DNA of 60,768 bases from Clostridia bacterium (lineage in GTDB: Bacteria > Bacillota > Clostridia > Oscillospirales > Acutalibacteraceae), in NCBI GenBank assembly GCA_017546665.1, contig JAFYSE010000030.1:1-60768 (forward strand), read 5' to 3'. A program made the translations under genes and the position numbers. The notes below the pieces were generated by a model that was not told the origin of the DNA, did not search any database, and saw nothing but the letters and a program-made list of their open reading frames with translations. Shown piece by piece: positions 7,215 to 14,742 of the stretch; position 1 is the stretch's first letter; the number at the start of each line of letters is the position of its first letter.

Positions 7215-7434
7215 ATGCCCGAAGGGCGGAGATTCGAACTCGGAGAGTTTTTGCGTAAAGAAAACGATTCGGTGAATCGTTTTTAGCAAAAAGGCGTGAG
7301 ACATTTATGTCGAACGTGGAGTATGCAAGGCGAAGCCGAAGCAGACGGTCGTTCCGGTGGATCACCATAAAAAGAGAGTACACGAAAGTGTGCTCTTTCT
7401 TTTTATGCCCGAAGGGCGGAGATTCGAACTCGGA
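7206..7434 (+). repeat. tRNA-tail cassette after tRNA-Lys (T-arm inverse copy, structured core, tRNA 3'-end copy, second terminator, truncated next unit)
   Basis: A 39-base block at 7206-7244 recurs identically at 7396-7434; it holds the GCCC-GAA-GGGC hairpin and GGAGATTCGAACTC, the reverse complement of the tRNA-Lys T-arm. Between the blocks lie three hairpins: P1 TTTTTGC/GCAAAAA (7248-7254, 7286-7292) enclosing GTAAAG and AAAACGATT/AATCGTTTT; P2 CGT-GA-GACAT/ATGTC-GA-ACG (7295-7316); P3 TGC-AA-GGC-GAA-GCC-GAA-GCA (7324-7343). Then TCCGGTGGATCACCA (7353-7367), an exact copy of the last 15 bases of the tRNA, and a second terminator. No protein is encoded. The fold matches the cassette after tRNA-Arg. 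This accounts for the whole non-coding gap 7176-7517 except the last 80 bases. Confidence 0.85.
7369..7405 (+). terminator. Second terminator, end of the tRNA-Lys cassette
   Basis: AGAGTACAC-GAAA-GTGTGCTCT flanked by AAAAAG and TTCTTTTT. It differs in sequence from the first terminator while the sequences around it are duplicated. Confidence 0.88.
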
Positions 7435-7517
7435 ATTATAATTTGTTATACTAAATATAAATTTAACTTAAGAATGAATAACATATTTTTTACCAATACT
7501 ATATATAGGTGATTAAT

Positions 7518-8813
7518 ATGTTATCTGTATGGACTGCAAATTCCGAATTTAAAACATTTCCAAAACTTAATGAAGACATTAAAACTCAAGTTGCAATTAT
7601 CGGTGGTGGTATAACGGGGATTTTATCGGCATATATGCTAAAACAAAGGGGAGTAGATTGCGTTGTACTTGAAGCCGACAGAGTGTGTAAGGGTGTTACA
7701 CAGAATACAACTGCAAAAATAACTTCCCAGCACGGTTTGATTTATGACAAACTCATTAAGCATTTTGGCATAGAAAAAGCCCAGATGTATCTTCAAGCCA
7801 ATGAAAAGGCAGTGAAAAAATACGGTGAAATGTGCAAGGAGATTTCTTGTGATTTTGAAACAAAGCCTAATTTCGTTTATTCTATAAACAATCAAAGAAA
7901 AATTAACAAAGAGCTTCATGCACTTGTAAGGCTTGGGTTCAACCCTGATTTCTGTGGAGAAATTCCCGTACCGATTCAAATTGCAGGAGCAGTTGTTTTT
8001 CAAAATCAGGCACAATTTAATCCGTTAAAATTTTTATCCTTCATTTCAAAGGGTCTGACAATTTATGAAAATACAAAAGTTATTGAAATTAGGGGTAAAC
8101 ACGCTTTTACACAGGACGCCAAAATAACCGCGGACTATTTTATTGTGGCAACCCATTTTCCGTTCATAAATAAATACGGTGGATATTTTATGAAACTTTA
8201 TCAGGAAAGGTCATATGTTTTAGCCCTTGAAAACGGTCCAAAAATCAACGGAATGTATGTTGATGAGGCAAAGAAGGGGATGTCCTTCCGTAATTATGAA
8301 AACTACCTTTTAGTAGGTGGTGGCGACCATAGGACAGGAAAGGATGGTGGGAATTATCGCGAATTAAAGGCTTTTTCTGCCATTCATTATCCATCAAACC
8401 CAATTAAATACCAGTGGGCAACACAGGACTGTATGAGCCTTGACTCTGTACCCTATATCGGCAGATATTCCAAGCAAATTCCCAATGTGCTTGTGGCAAC
8501 GGGATTTAACAAATGGGGTATGTCATCTGCTATGGTATCGGCAGAGTTGCTTTGTGATATAATTCTTAACAAGAAAAATGATTATGAATCCCTTTTCAAC
8601 CCATCAAGAAGTGTGCTGACAACTCAACTACCAATTAACCTTGTTGAGTCAACAGTTGGACTTTTAACTCCGTCAAAGAAAAGATGCCCACACCTTGGCT
8701 GTGCATTGAAATGGAATTCAGCAGAGCATAGCTGGGACTGTCCCTGCCATGGTTCAAGATTTACGGAAAAGGGAGAATTAATCAACAATCCTGCAACGGA
8801 TGATTTAAAATAG
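7518..8813 (+). CDS. FAD-dependent oxidoreductase with C-terminal Rieske [2Fe-2S] domain
   Basis: A 431-residue fusion. Residues about 20-370 form a DAO-type FAD oxidoreductase with the dinucleotide-binding motif VAIIGGGITGILSAYML and the C-terminal FAD-contact region VATGFNKWGMSSAMVSAELL. The last 45 residues hold a Rieske centre, CPHLGC and CPCHGSRF, supplying the two Cys and two His ligands. B. subtilis YhfW has the same layout; the substrate is unknown. The Rieske domain ends soon after its second motif, somewhat shorter than usual. The start is the ATG at 7518, 6 bases after AGGTG; the GTG at 7509 would overlap that ribosome site. It stands alone, and a tandem structured repeat begins at its stop codon. 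Confidence 0.87.
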   Translation: MLSVWTANSEFKTFPKLNEDIKTQVAIIGGGITGILSAYMLKQRGVDCVVLEADRVCKGVTQNTTAKITSQHGLIYDKLIKHFGIEKAQMYLQANEKAVKKYGEMCKEISCDFETKPNFVYSINNQRKINKELHALVRLGFNPDFCGEIPVPIQIAGAVVFQNQAQFNPLKFLSFISKGLTIYENTKVIEIRGKHAFTQDAKITADYFIVATHFPFINKYGGYFMKLYQERSYVLALENGPKINGMYVDEAKKGMSFRNYENYLLVGGGDHRTGKDGGNYRELKAFSAIHYPSNPIKYQWATQDCMSLDSVPYIGRYSKQIPNVLVATGFNKWGMSSAMVSAELLCDIILNKKNDYESLFNPSRSVLTTQLPINLVESTVGLLTPSKKRCPHLGCALKWNSAEHSWDCPCHGSRFTEKGELINNPATDDLK

Positions 8814-8900
8814 TTTAATTTTCCGCAATACTTCGTGTCATTCGGTTCGCAGTATACCTGATACAGCTTCACCTTTGCCACATTGTCTTGCGAAAAATTA
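8813..8900. repeat. Structured palindromic repeat, copy B1
   Basis: Outer arms TTTAATTTTCCGCAA and TTGCGAAAAATTAAA pair with one mismatch. Inner stems are CGTGTCA/TGCCACA (8834-8840, 8876-8882), GGT/ACC (8844-8846, 8871-8873) and GTAT/ATAC at the tip. It starts on the last base of the preceding stop codon. The order of stems and loops equals copy A at 4990. Confidence 0.8.
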
Positions 8901-8919
8901 AATCTATTTTGTATGTTTT

Positions 8920-9007
8920 GTTTAATTTTCCGCAATACTTCGTGTCATTCGGTTCGCAGTATACCTGATACAGCTTCACCTTTGCCACATTGTCTTGCGA
9001 AAAATTA
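8920..9007. repeat. Structured palindromic repeat, copy B2 (tandem, 107-bp period)
   Basis: Identical to copy B1 over 88 bases, offset by 107. The 19 bases after each copy differ, so the duplication is recent or the core is being homogenised. Together with the palindrome at 9074 these repeats fill the convergent gap 8814-9114, which has no gene. Confidence 0.82.
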
Positions 9008-9073
9008 ATTCTATTTTATATTTATAGGTTTATTTTCAACGATACTTGGTACCATTTGTTCAAAAGCAAAAAA

Positions 9074-9110
9074 GTAGGGGACGATGCTAACATCGTCCCG
9101 CTTTATTTTT
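9074..9110. terminator. Bidirectional terminator built from a GTAGGGG...CCCG palindrome
   Basis: GGGACGATG-CTAA-CATCGTCCC (9078-9099). On the minus strand CTACTTTTTT follows, ending the SGNH hydrolase transcript; on the plus strand GCTTTATTTTT follows. Flanks match the palindrome at 665. Confidence 0.8.
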
Positions 9111-9114
9111 GAAA

Positions 9115-9771
9115 TTATTTCAATAATGGTATTACATTTTCAGCAATAATCTCATATGCTTCTGCATTTATATGCAATCCGTCGAATGTAAGTTCTTTTT
9201 TTAGATTACCGTCTTCGTCTTTGAGTTTATCGGTAAAATCAAGCCATACGCAATCGTGTTTTTCACAAAGTTTAATGAATTCATTGTTCATTTCATTGAT
9301 TTTCTTGTTGCTACGCTTTTCAAATCTGTCCCTCATATTTTCGTTTACAGGGTAAACTGCTTCAACAATAAAATTAACATCAGGACAGGTCTTTTTAGTT
9401 TCAACCATAATTTTTTCCATATTGGAAACGGACATTGAAAGGGGAAGACCACGGCCAATATCATTTGTACCGATTAGAAGAACAATATTTTTGGGTTCAA
9501 TAGAAAGCACATTGTCATAAAGTCTTTCAAGAAGTCTGTCCGTTGTGTCTCCGCTTATACCACGGTTATAAACTGCCTGACCACTTGATTTACAAAAGTC
9601 ATAAAACAACTCATAGTAATTGAAAAAATCAGTAATTGAGTCACCTAAAAGCACAGTTTGGTTTTTAAGGGAATATTTTTTGTTAAGCAGAGTATAGTTA
9701 TTCATTTTAGTAGTCATTTCACGGCAATATTTGGTGACTTTTGAGTAATCTGTTTTATTTTTGAACAACAT
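9115..9771 (-). CDS. SGNH/GDSL-family hydrolase (esterase/acylhydrolase)
   Basis: A 218-residue, probably cytoplasmic esterase. All SGNH blocks are present: block I LLGDSITD with nucleophile Ser45, block II NRGISGDTTDR, block III GTND, block V DGLH with the catalytic Asp and His. The natural ester is unknown; relatives deacetylate sugars or hydrolyse lipid esters. No signal peptide. I take the ATG at 9771; a GTG four codons upstream (9783) would touch AGAGG, whereas the ATG has a rather long 12-base spacing, so the start is not settled. It follows the alpha/beta hydrolase gene within about 15 bases: two esterase-type enzymes in one operon. Confidence 0.88.
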   Translation of the reverse strand: MLFKNKTDYSKVTKYCREMTTKMNNYTLLNKKYSLKNQTVLLGDSITDFFNYYELFYDFCKSSGQAVYNRGISGDTTDRLLERLYDNVLSIEPKNIVLLIGTNDIGRGLPLSMSVSNMEKIMVETKKTCPDVNFIVEAVYPVNENMRDRFEKRSNKKINEMNNEFIKLCEKHDCVWLDFTDKLKDEDGNLKKELTFDGLHINAEAYEIIAENVIPLLK

Positions 9772-9786
9772 AGAATCACACAACCT

Positions 9787-10833
9787 CTATTCTGTAAGGA
9801 AATCTCTTTTCATAGCACATTCTTCAAGGAATGTTGATACGGTTTCCATAACGGATAAATCCTCTTTTGTAATGAGAGTATAATCAATATTTTGGTAAAC
9901 CTCATACGCCTCAGGACTATTTTTCCCTAAGGATTCAATCTTTGCAAAAGTGTCGTTGAGATATTGCTCTGCATCCTTTGCAAGATAAACATTATGATAT
10001 TTATTTTCATAAAGGACTGTTCTCGCATTTGGATTATCCTTGACCTTGTGTTTTTTTCCAACAGGACTGTTTTTTATTGTAACCTGCATATCGTTTCCAC
10101 CGTGCAGCACAAGGGTTGGAATGGAATTAGAATTAATTGAGTCGCAAGAACGAAGAATACCTGCCTTGCCAAAACGGAGAAGGTTAATAATATCAAAAAA
10201 CGGACTTAAAATTGAAAGATTAATTTTTGTCTGTCTTTTTGCAATATCACGAATAAGCTTGTTCATTGAATTAAAAGGTGAAAAAGCAACAATACCCTTG
10301 ATATCAACATCCGGTTTAAGTGAGGAAACATTAGATACGCTGTAAGCACCCCATGAATGACCGACCAAAAGAATGGGCAAATCCTTTACTTCTTCACGAG
10401 TTTTTACGAATTTAAGAGCATATTTAAGGTCAATAATACCCTGTGCAAAGCCTTTGATTTTCTTTCCCTCAGAAGTGCAACAGCCGGTGTTGTCATATCC
10501 TAAAACCACATAGCCCTTTTGAGCAAAATAATTGATTTCAGTTGTATATGCCAAATGTCCCGCACCCATACCGTGAGAAAAAACAATAAGACCCTTATAA
10601 GTATCAACCTTCGCACTGCTGTATAAAAATCCGTTGAGAGTTTGTCCTTTGTCAGATTTAAAATTTATTGGTAATGCGTTAAGATTATCAAAATTTTTCG
10701 CTTTGAGATATTTAAGGTTTTCATCACCATCACAACGTTTGTTAACACCTGCAGAGTTGAGAATAACGATTGCAAAAGTAAATAATATAACGATAAATAA
10801 CAAAATAATTACGGCTGATATAATATATGGCAT
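9787..10833 (-). CDS. Membrane-anchored alpha/beta hydrolase
   Basis: A 348-residue protein with an N-terminal hydrophobic segment (residues 5-27) and then an alpha/beta hydrolase fold. The oxyanion region is FSHGMGAG, the nucleophile elbow GHSWG (Ser160), and the acid and histidine probably lie in LHGGNDMQV and YHNVYLAKD near 265 and 305. The cap sequence is not one I can assign to a substrate. AAAGGA precedes the ATG by 7 bases. It heads a two-gene operon with the SGNH hydrolase; likely acting at the outer face of the membrane. Confidence 0.85.
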   Translation of the reverse strand: MPYIISAVIILLFIVILFTFAIVILNSAGVNKRCDGDENLKYLKAKNFDNLNALPINFKSDKGQTLNGFLYSSAKVDTYKGLIVFSHGMGAGHLAYTTEINYFAQKGYVVLGYDNTGCCTSEGKKIKGFAQGIIDLKYALKFVKTREEVKDLPILLVGHSWGAYSVSNVSSLKPDVDIKGIVAFSPFNSMNKLIRDIAKRQTKINLSILSPFFDIINLLRFGKAGILRSCDSINSNSIPTLVLHGGNDMQVTIKNSPVGKKHKVKDNPNARTVLYENKYHNVYLAKDAEQYLNDTFAKIESLGKNSPEAYEVYQNIDYTLITKEDLSVMETVSTFLEECAMKRDFLTE

Positions 10834-10894
10834 AGTATCATCCTTTCAATTTAATGTTATTTTATCATATTCACACAAATATTGCAAATTTTTG

Positions 10895-10924
10895 TTGCAG
10901 AATGGGTTAACTCTATTGTATAAT
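10895..10924 (+). promoter_or_regulatory. SigA-type promoter of the XRE regulator gene
   Basis: TTGCAG (10895-10900), 18 bases, TATAAT (10919-10924). Confidence 0.75.
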
Positions 10925-10945
10925 GAAACAAAGGGAGTGATTGTC

Positions 10946-11311
10946 TTGAAATATTATCAGCAACTTAAAATGATAAGAATTCAAAACCAATTAACACAAC
11001 AACAGTTAGCCGATGTGTTAGGGATTACTCGTTCTGCGTATTGCAGTTATGAAATCGGCAGACGTTCACCTGATGTAGATACTCTTATTAAGTTATCCGA
11101 ATTCTATAAGCTTCCATTGGTTGCATTTATAGAAAAATTGGATAATAGTCTGGTAGGCGATTCATTTAAATTTGACGCTGATGAAGAAACATGGTATCTT
11201 TCAAGGCTTACAAAAGAAGAAAGAGCTTTAATTACGAAAGTTCGTTCAATGGATGATAAGAATAAAAAAGAAATTTACGATATGGCTGAAGGTATAACTG
11301 AGAGAAAATAA
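10946..11311 (+). CDS. XRE-family helix-turn-helix regulator
   Basis: A 121-residue regulator. The HTH_3 domain fills residues 5-58 (LTQQQLADVLGITRSAYCSYEIGRRSPDVDTLIKLSEFY). The charged C-terminal half, ending EERALITKVRSMDDKNKKEIYDM, is an alpha-helical tail typical of Clostridial Cro/CI-like regulators. The start is TTG at 10946, 8 bases after GGGAG; longer readings of this frame would run into the opposite-strand hydrolase gene. It has its own promoter and terminator, so it acts as a single-gene unit; targets unknown. Confidence 0.85.
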   Translation: MKYYQQLKMIRIQNQLTQQQLADVLGITRSAYCSYEIGRRSPDVDTLIKLSEFYKLPLVAFIEKLDNSLVGDSFKFDADEETWYLSRLTKEERALITKVRSMDDKNKKEIYDMAEGITERK

Positions 11312-11319
11312 TTGCAATG

Positions 11320-11356
11320 GAACTGTAAGAAAAAGGTTTCTTACAGTTCTTTTTTA
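11320..11356 (+). terminator. Intrinsic terminator of the XRE regulator
   Basis: GAACTGTAAGAAA pairs with TTTCTTACAGTTC (11320-11332, 11337-11349), followed by seven T. Confidence 0.93.
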
Positions 11357-11369
11357 CATTCCCATTTTG

Positions 11370-11408
11370 TTAGCCTTATTGACTATTTGGCTAATTTTGT
11401 GGTAAAAT
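11370..11408 (+). promoter_or_regulatory. Promoter with candidate DtxR-type operator
   Basis: TTGACT (11379-11384) and TAAAAT (11403-11408) are 18 bases apart. The -35 lies inside an inverted repeat TTAGCC-N13-GGCTAA (11370-11375, 11389-11394), whose TTAG...CTAA ends resemble DtxR/IdeR boxes. Autoregulation by the adjacent regulator is an inference. Confidence 0.55.
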
Positions 11409-11444
11409 ATCTTGATAAAATATGTTGCTAAGGAAAATAAAAAG

Positions 11445-11834
11445 ATGAGAAATGATAATTATAATATGACATCTTCTCTTGAAGACTATCTTGAAGCAGT
11501 TTTTGTTATCTCAAAACAGAAAAACAGCGTAAGACTTACAGATATTGCAGAGCATCTTGGTGTTTCTAAACCAAGCGTTAACCGTGCAATCAATACGCTT
11601 ACACAGAATGGATATCTTGAACACGTGACCTATGGTGATATTGTAATTACACCACAGGGAGAAACTTATGCTGCAAATGTGTTGAGAAGACATAAACTCA
11701 TTAAGCATTTCCTTATAGATACTTTAGGTGTTGACGATAAAACAGCCGAAAATGATGCGTGTCAGATGGAGCATGTTATGAGTGCAGACACTATTGAAAG
11801 ACTTTATGATTATCTTGAAAGGCAGGGTGAATGA
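11445..11834 (+). CDS. DtxR/MntR-family metal-dependent regulator
   Basis: A 129-residue repressor: an N-terminal winged helix (residues 12-75; RLTDIAEHLGVSKPSVNRAINTL is the recognition region) and the dimerisation/metal domain, without a third SH3-like domain. The metal site reads CQMEH (Cys106, Glu109, His110), matching the C-x2-EH of iron-type DtxR/IdeR rather than the Glu-x2-EH of MntR, so iron may be the effector. I chose the ATG at 11445, 9 bases after AAGGAA. Its stop overlaps the next start in ATGATGA form, so it is cotranscribed with two flavoproteins. Confidence 0.87.
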   Translation: MRNDNYNMTSSLEDYLEAVFVISKQKNSVRLTDIAEHLGVSKPSVNRAINTLTQNGYLEHVTYGDIVITPQGETYAANVLRRHKLIKHFLIDTLGVDDKTAENDACQMEHVMSADTIERLYDYLERQGE

Positions 11835-13081
11835 TGCAAAAGGTTGCTATAATTGGCGGTGGTGCATCGGGACTTGCCTGTGCCATTGAAATTTTGAAAA
11901 CAGTTAAAAACAGAGATGACGTAAAGGTTACCGTAATTGAGAAATTGCCACGTGTGGGTAAGAAGATTTTGGTAACGGGTAACGGAAGATGTAACCTTAC
12001 AAATATGGATTCTGCAACATCAGGGTTTAGGGGTGACACAGAATTCGCATATGTTTCTCTTAAAAAATACACCCCTGAAAGCAATATCGGATTTTTTAAT
12101 GAAATTGGACTTTATACCCGTGAAGAAGATGAAGGTAGGGTTTATCCGCTTTCTAATCAGGCATCCTCCGTACTTGATGCACTTAGATTTGAATGTGACA
12201 GATTAGGTGTGGAAATAATCTGTGATTACAAGGTAGTACACATAAAATCCGTTTTTAACGGTGCTGTACAGAAGATTGTTATTAATAATAAAGACAGATT
12301 TGACTATGTTGTTGTGGCATCGGGCGGAAAGGCTGCAAAGGTTCACGGAACTGATGGGGATTCTTATGACTTACTTAAAATGACAGGACATAAGATTACT
12401 CCAATTGCTCCTGCACTTGTTTCACTTAATTGCGACGAATTTACAAAGGCTCTTAAAGGTGTTCGTTCAATCTGCAAAATGGATTTGATTATTGATGGTG
12501 AAAAAGCACTCGAAAACTATGGCGAAGTGCAGTTTACTGACTACGGACTTTCAGGAATACCTATTATGCAGTTGTCACGCTTTGTGTCAATGTCACCATC
12601 CAACGATATTTATGTAAATCTTGATACTACACCTGATTTCACTTTGGATAAAATAGAGAATTATCTCTTTGACCGTCGTGAATTCGGTACAGGTATCTGC
12701 GAAAATCTTCTTATTGGTGTTATGAACAAACAACTTTGCATAACATTATTAAAAGAATGTGGAATTGCACCTAACAGTAAAATCAGTGATTTAAGTGATA
12801 ATGAAATAATGAAACTTGCAAAGCTTTGTAAGTGTTGGAAAATAAAAATAAAAACTGCCCGTGGCTTTGACTTTGCTCAGGTTACTGCAGGTGGTGCAGA
12901 CTGCTCACAGTTCAACCCTGAAACAATGGAATCAAAATTGGTTGAAAATTTATTCTGTTGTGGTGAAGCGTTGGATGTTGACGGTGACTGTGGTGGATAC
13001 AATTTACAATGGGCTTGGAGTTCAGGCAGAACAGCAGGACACACAATAGGCGAGAGGATAAACAATGCTCAGAATCAGTGA
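11831..13081 (+). CDS. HI0933/BaiN-family flavoprotein
   Basis: A 416-residue NAD(P)/FAD-dependent oxidoreductase of the HI0933-like family (Pfam HI0933_like; relatives YhiN and BaiN). The FAD motif is VAIIGGGASGLACAIEIL at the N terminus, then GKKILVTGNGRCNLTN, a family signature, and C-terminal FFCGEALDVDGDCGGYNLQWAWSSG-type contacts near residue 375-400. The physiological reaction is unsettled; BaiN has been linked to bile-acid dehydroxylation, but most members are uncharacterised. Overlaps the regulator upstream and the next flavoprotein by 17 bases, indicating translational coupling. Confidence 0.88.
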   Translation: MMQKVAIIGGGASGLACAIEILKTVKNRDDVKVTVIEKLPRVGKKILVTGNGRCNLTNMDSATSGFRGDTEFAYVSLKKYTPESNIGFFNEIGLYTREEDEGRVYPLSNQASSVLDALRFECDRLGVEIICDYKVVHIKSVFNGAVQKIVINNKDRFDYVVVASGGKAAKVHGTDGDSYDLLKMTGHKITPIAPALVSLNCDEFTKALKGVRSICKMDLIIDGEKALENYGEVQFTDYGLSGIPIMQLSRFVSMSPSNDIYVNLDTTPDFTLDKIENYLFDRREFGTGICENLLIGVMNKQLCITLLKECGIAPNSKISDLSDNEIMKLAKLCKCWKIKIKTARGFDFAQVTAGGADCSQFNPETMESKLVENLFCCGEALDVDGDCGGYNLQWAWSSGRTAGHTIGERINNAQNQ

Positions 13082-14660
13082 AATAAAACTTGACCTTGAC
13101 TGCGATTTTCATGATATCAAAGACGCAGTTGTCAAGACCTTGAAAATAAGCAAAAACAGAATATTAAAAACAGAGATTTTTAAGCAGAGTGTGGATTGCC
13201 GTAAGGGTGAAGTGCGTTTTGTTTTTACTGCAGATGTTACTGTTGACGGTGATGAAGATAAGATTATAGAAAGTCTTAATAATAATCGAGTAACAAAATG
13301 TCAGAAATATGAGTACAAAATGCCTCAATCCAACCGAAAAAGCACTTTGCCACCTGTTGTTGCAGGATTTGGACCTGCAGGTATGTTCGCAGGACTTATT
13401 CTTGCCCGTAGTGGACATTGTCCAATAGTTATTGAACGAGGTAGGGATATTGACGCAAGAACGGAAGATGTAAATAATTTCTGGACTAACCGTATTCTTG
13501 ACGAAAACTCAAATATTCAGTATGGTGAAGGTGGTGCAGGTACATTCTCTGACGGAAAGCTCACAACGGGTATAAAAGATAGTCGTTGTCGTTTTGTTTT
13601 TGAGGAATTTGTTGCCCATGGTGCACCCGAAGATATTCTTACAAATGCAAAACCCCATATAGGTACTGATAAACTTAAAGAAACAGTAAAGGCAATCCGT
13701 GAGGAGATTATTTCCCTTGGTGGTACTGTACTTTTTGAAACTCAACTTGTAAATATTATCGTTGCCAACAGTTTTATCCACGGTGTAACTGTAAGGGATA
13801 AATATGGTAAGGAAAAGGATATTGAAACAGATGCCCTTATTCTTTCAATCGGCCATTCTGCAAGGGATACTATTGAGATGCTTTATGGCAGGGGTATCAA
13901 TATGATACAAAAACCATTTTCCGTTGGGGCAAGAATTGAGCATCCACAGGAATATATCAATTCTGTTCAGTACGGTGAATATAAGAATCATCCAAAGTTA
14001 AAGGCTGCGGACTATAAACTCGCTTGTCATCCGCCACATGGTAGGGGGGCTTACACCTTCTGTATGTGTCCCGGTGGTACTGTTGTCTGTGCTTCCTCAC
14101 AAAAGGGTGGGGTTGTAACCAATGGTATGAGTGAATATGCCCGTGACAAGGAAAACGCAAACTCTGCAATTTTAGTCGGTGTTGAACCTGCCGATTTTCC
14201 AAGTGAGCATCCACTTTCAGGATTTCAGTTGCAAAAGGAAATCGAAGAAAAGGCGTTTAGCCTTGGTGGTAATGATTATTCTGCACCTGCAACACTTGTG
14301 GGAGATTTCCTCAAAGGACAGAAATCTACAAAGTTAGGTGCAGTTAAACCATCATTTCCAACGGGTGTAACAGTGGGTGACATCAGTGAAGTTTTACCAC
14401 AAAAGGTTGTTAATACAATGCGTGATGCATTAGTGCAGATGGATAAAAAACTTAAAGGCTTTGCTATGGCAGACGCAGTGCTTACTGCACCTGAAACCCG
14501 AAGCTCATCACCTGTTCGAATTCCACGAGATGAGTTCTATCAGACCAATATCCGTGGGCTTTATCCCTGTGGCGAAGGTGCAGGATATGCAGGTGGAATA
14601 GTTTCTGCTGCTGTTGATGGTGTAAAATGTGCAGAGGCAGTTTTATCCGATGAAACTTAA
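13065..14660 (+). CDS. FAD-dependent dehydrogenase of the COG2509 family
   Basis: A 531-residue flavoprotein. Residues 1-90 form a small ferredoxin-like alpha/beta domain, followed by a Rossmann FAD domain (VVAGFGPAGMFAGLILA) and QYGEGGAGTFSDGKLTTG, a stretch typical of this family. The C-terminal GEGAGYAGGIVSAAVDG closes the FAD site. The function of the family is not established. It ends the dtxR-flavoprotein operon; pairing two orphan flavoproteins with a metal-sensing regulator suggests a redox role under metal control. Confidence 0.85.
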   Translation: MLRISEIKLDLDCDFHDIKDAVVKTLKISKNRILKTEIFKQSVDCRKGEVRFVFTADVTVDGDEDKIIESLNNNRVTKCQKYEYKMPQSNRKSTLPPVVAGFGPAGMFAGLILARSGHCPIVIERGRDIDARTEDVNNFWTNRILDENSNIQYGEGGAGTFSDGKLTTGIKDSRCRFVFEEFVAHGAPEDILTNAKPHIGTDKLKETVKAIREEIISLGGTVLFETQLVNIIVANSFIHGVTVRDKYGKEKDIETDALILSIGHSARDTIEMLYGRGINMIQKPFSVGARIEHPQEYINSVQYGEYKNHPKLKAADYKLACHPPHGRGAYTFCMCPGGTVVCASSQKGGVVTNGMSEYARDKENANSAILVGVEPADFPSEHPLSGFQLQKEIEEKAFSLGGNDYSAPATLVGDFLKGQKSTKLGAVKPSFPTGVTVGDISEVLPQKVVNTMRDALVQMDKKLKGFAMADAVLTAPETRSSSPVRIPRDEFYQTNIRGLYPCGEGAGYAGGIVSAAVDGVKCAEAVLSDET

Positions 14661-14742
14661 ATGTAATAAAACTGTCATTTGAACTTTATGGTAATATGTG
14701 GTATATTATCCTTAATAAATCTAAAAAAGGAGGAAGAACAGT

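Noticed and set aside
7353-7367. A second tRNA gene downstream of tRNA-Lys
   Set aside because: Only the 3' T-arm strand, acceptor strand and CCA are present; there is no D-arm or anticodon arm.
8813-9007. The repeated units as a CRISPR array
   Set aside because: Only two units of about 88 bases with a 19-base gap; repeats are too long, spacers too short, and no cas genes are present.
10634-10945. A longer reading of the XRE regulator
   Set aside because: The extra 104 codons lie antisense to the well-supported alpha/beta hydrolase, and a TTG with a good ribosome site starts the HTH domain exactly.
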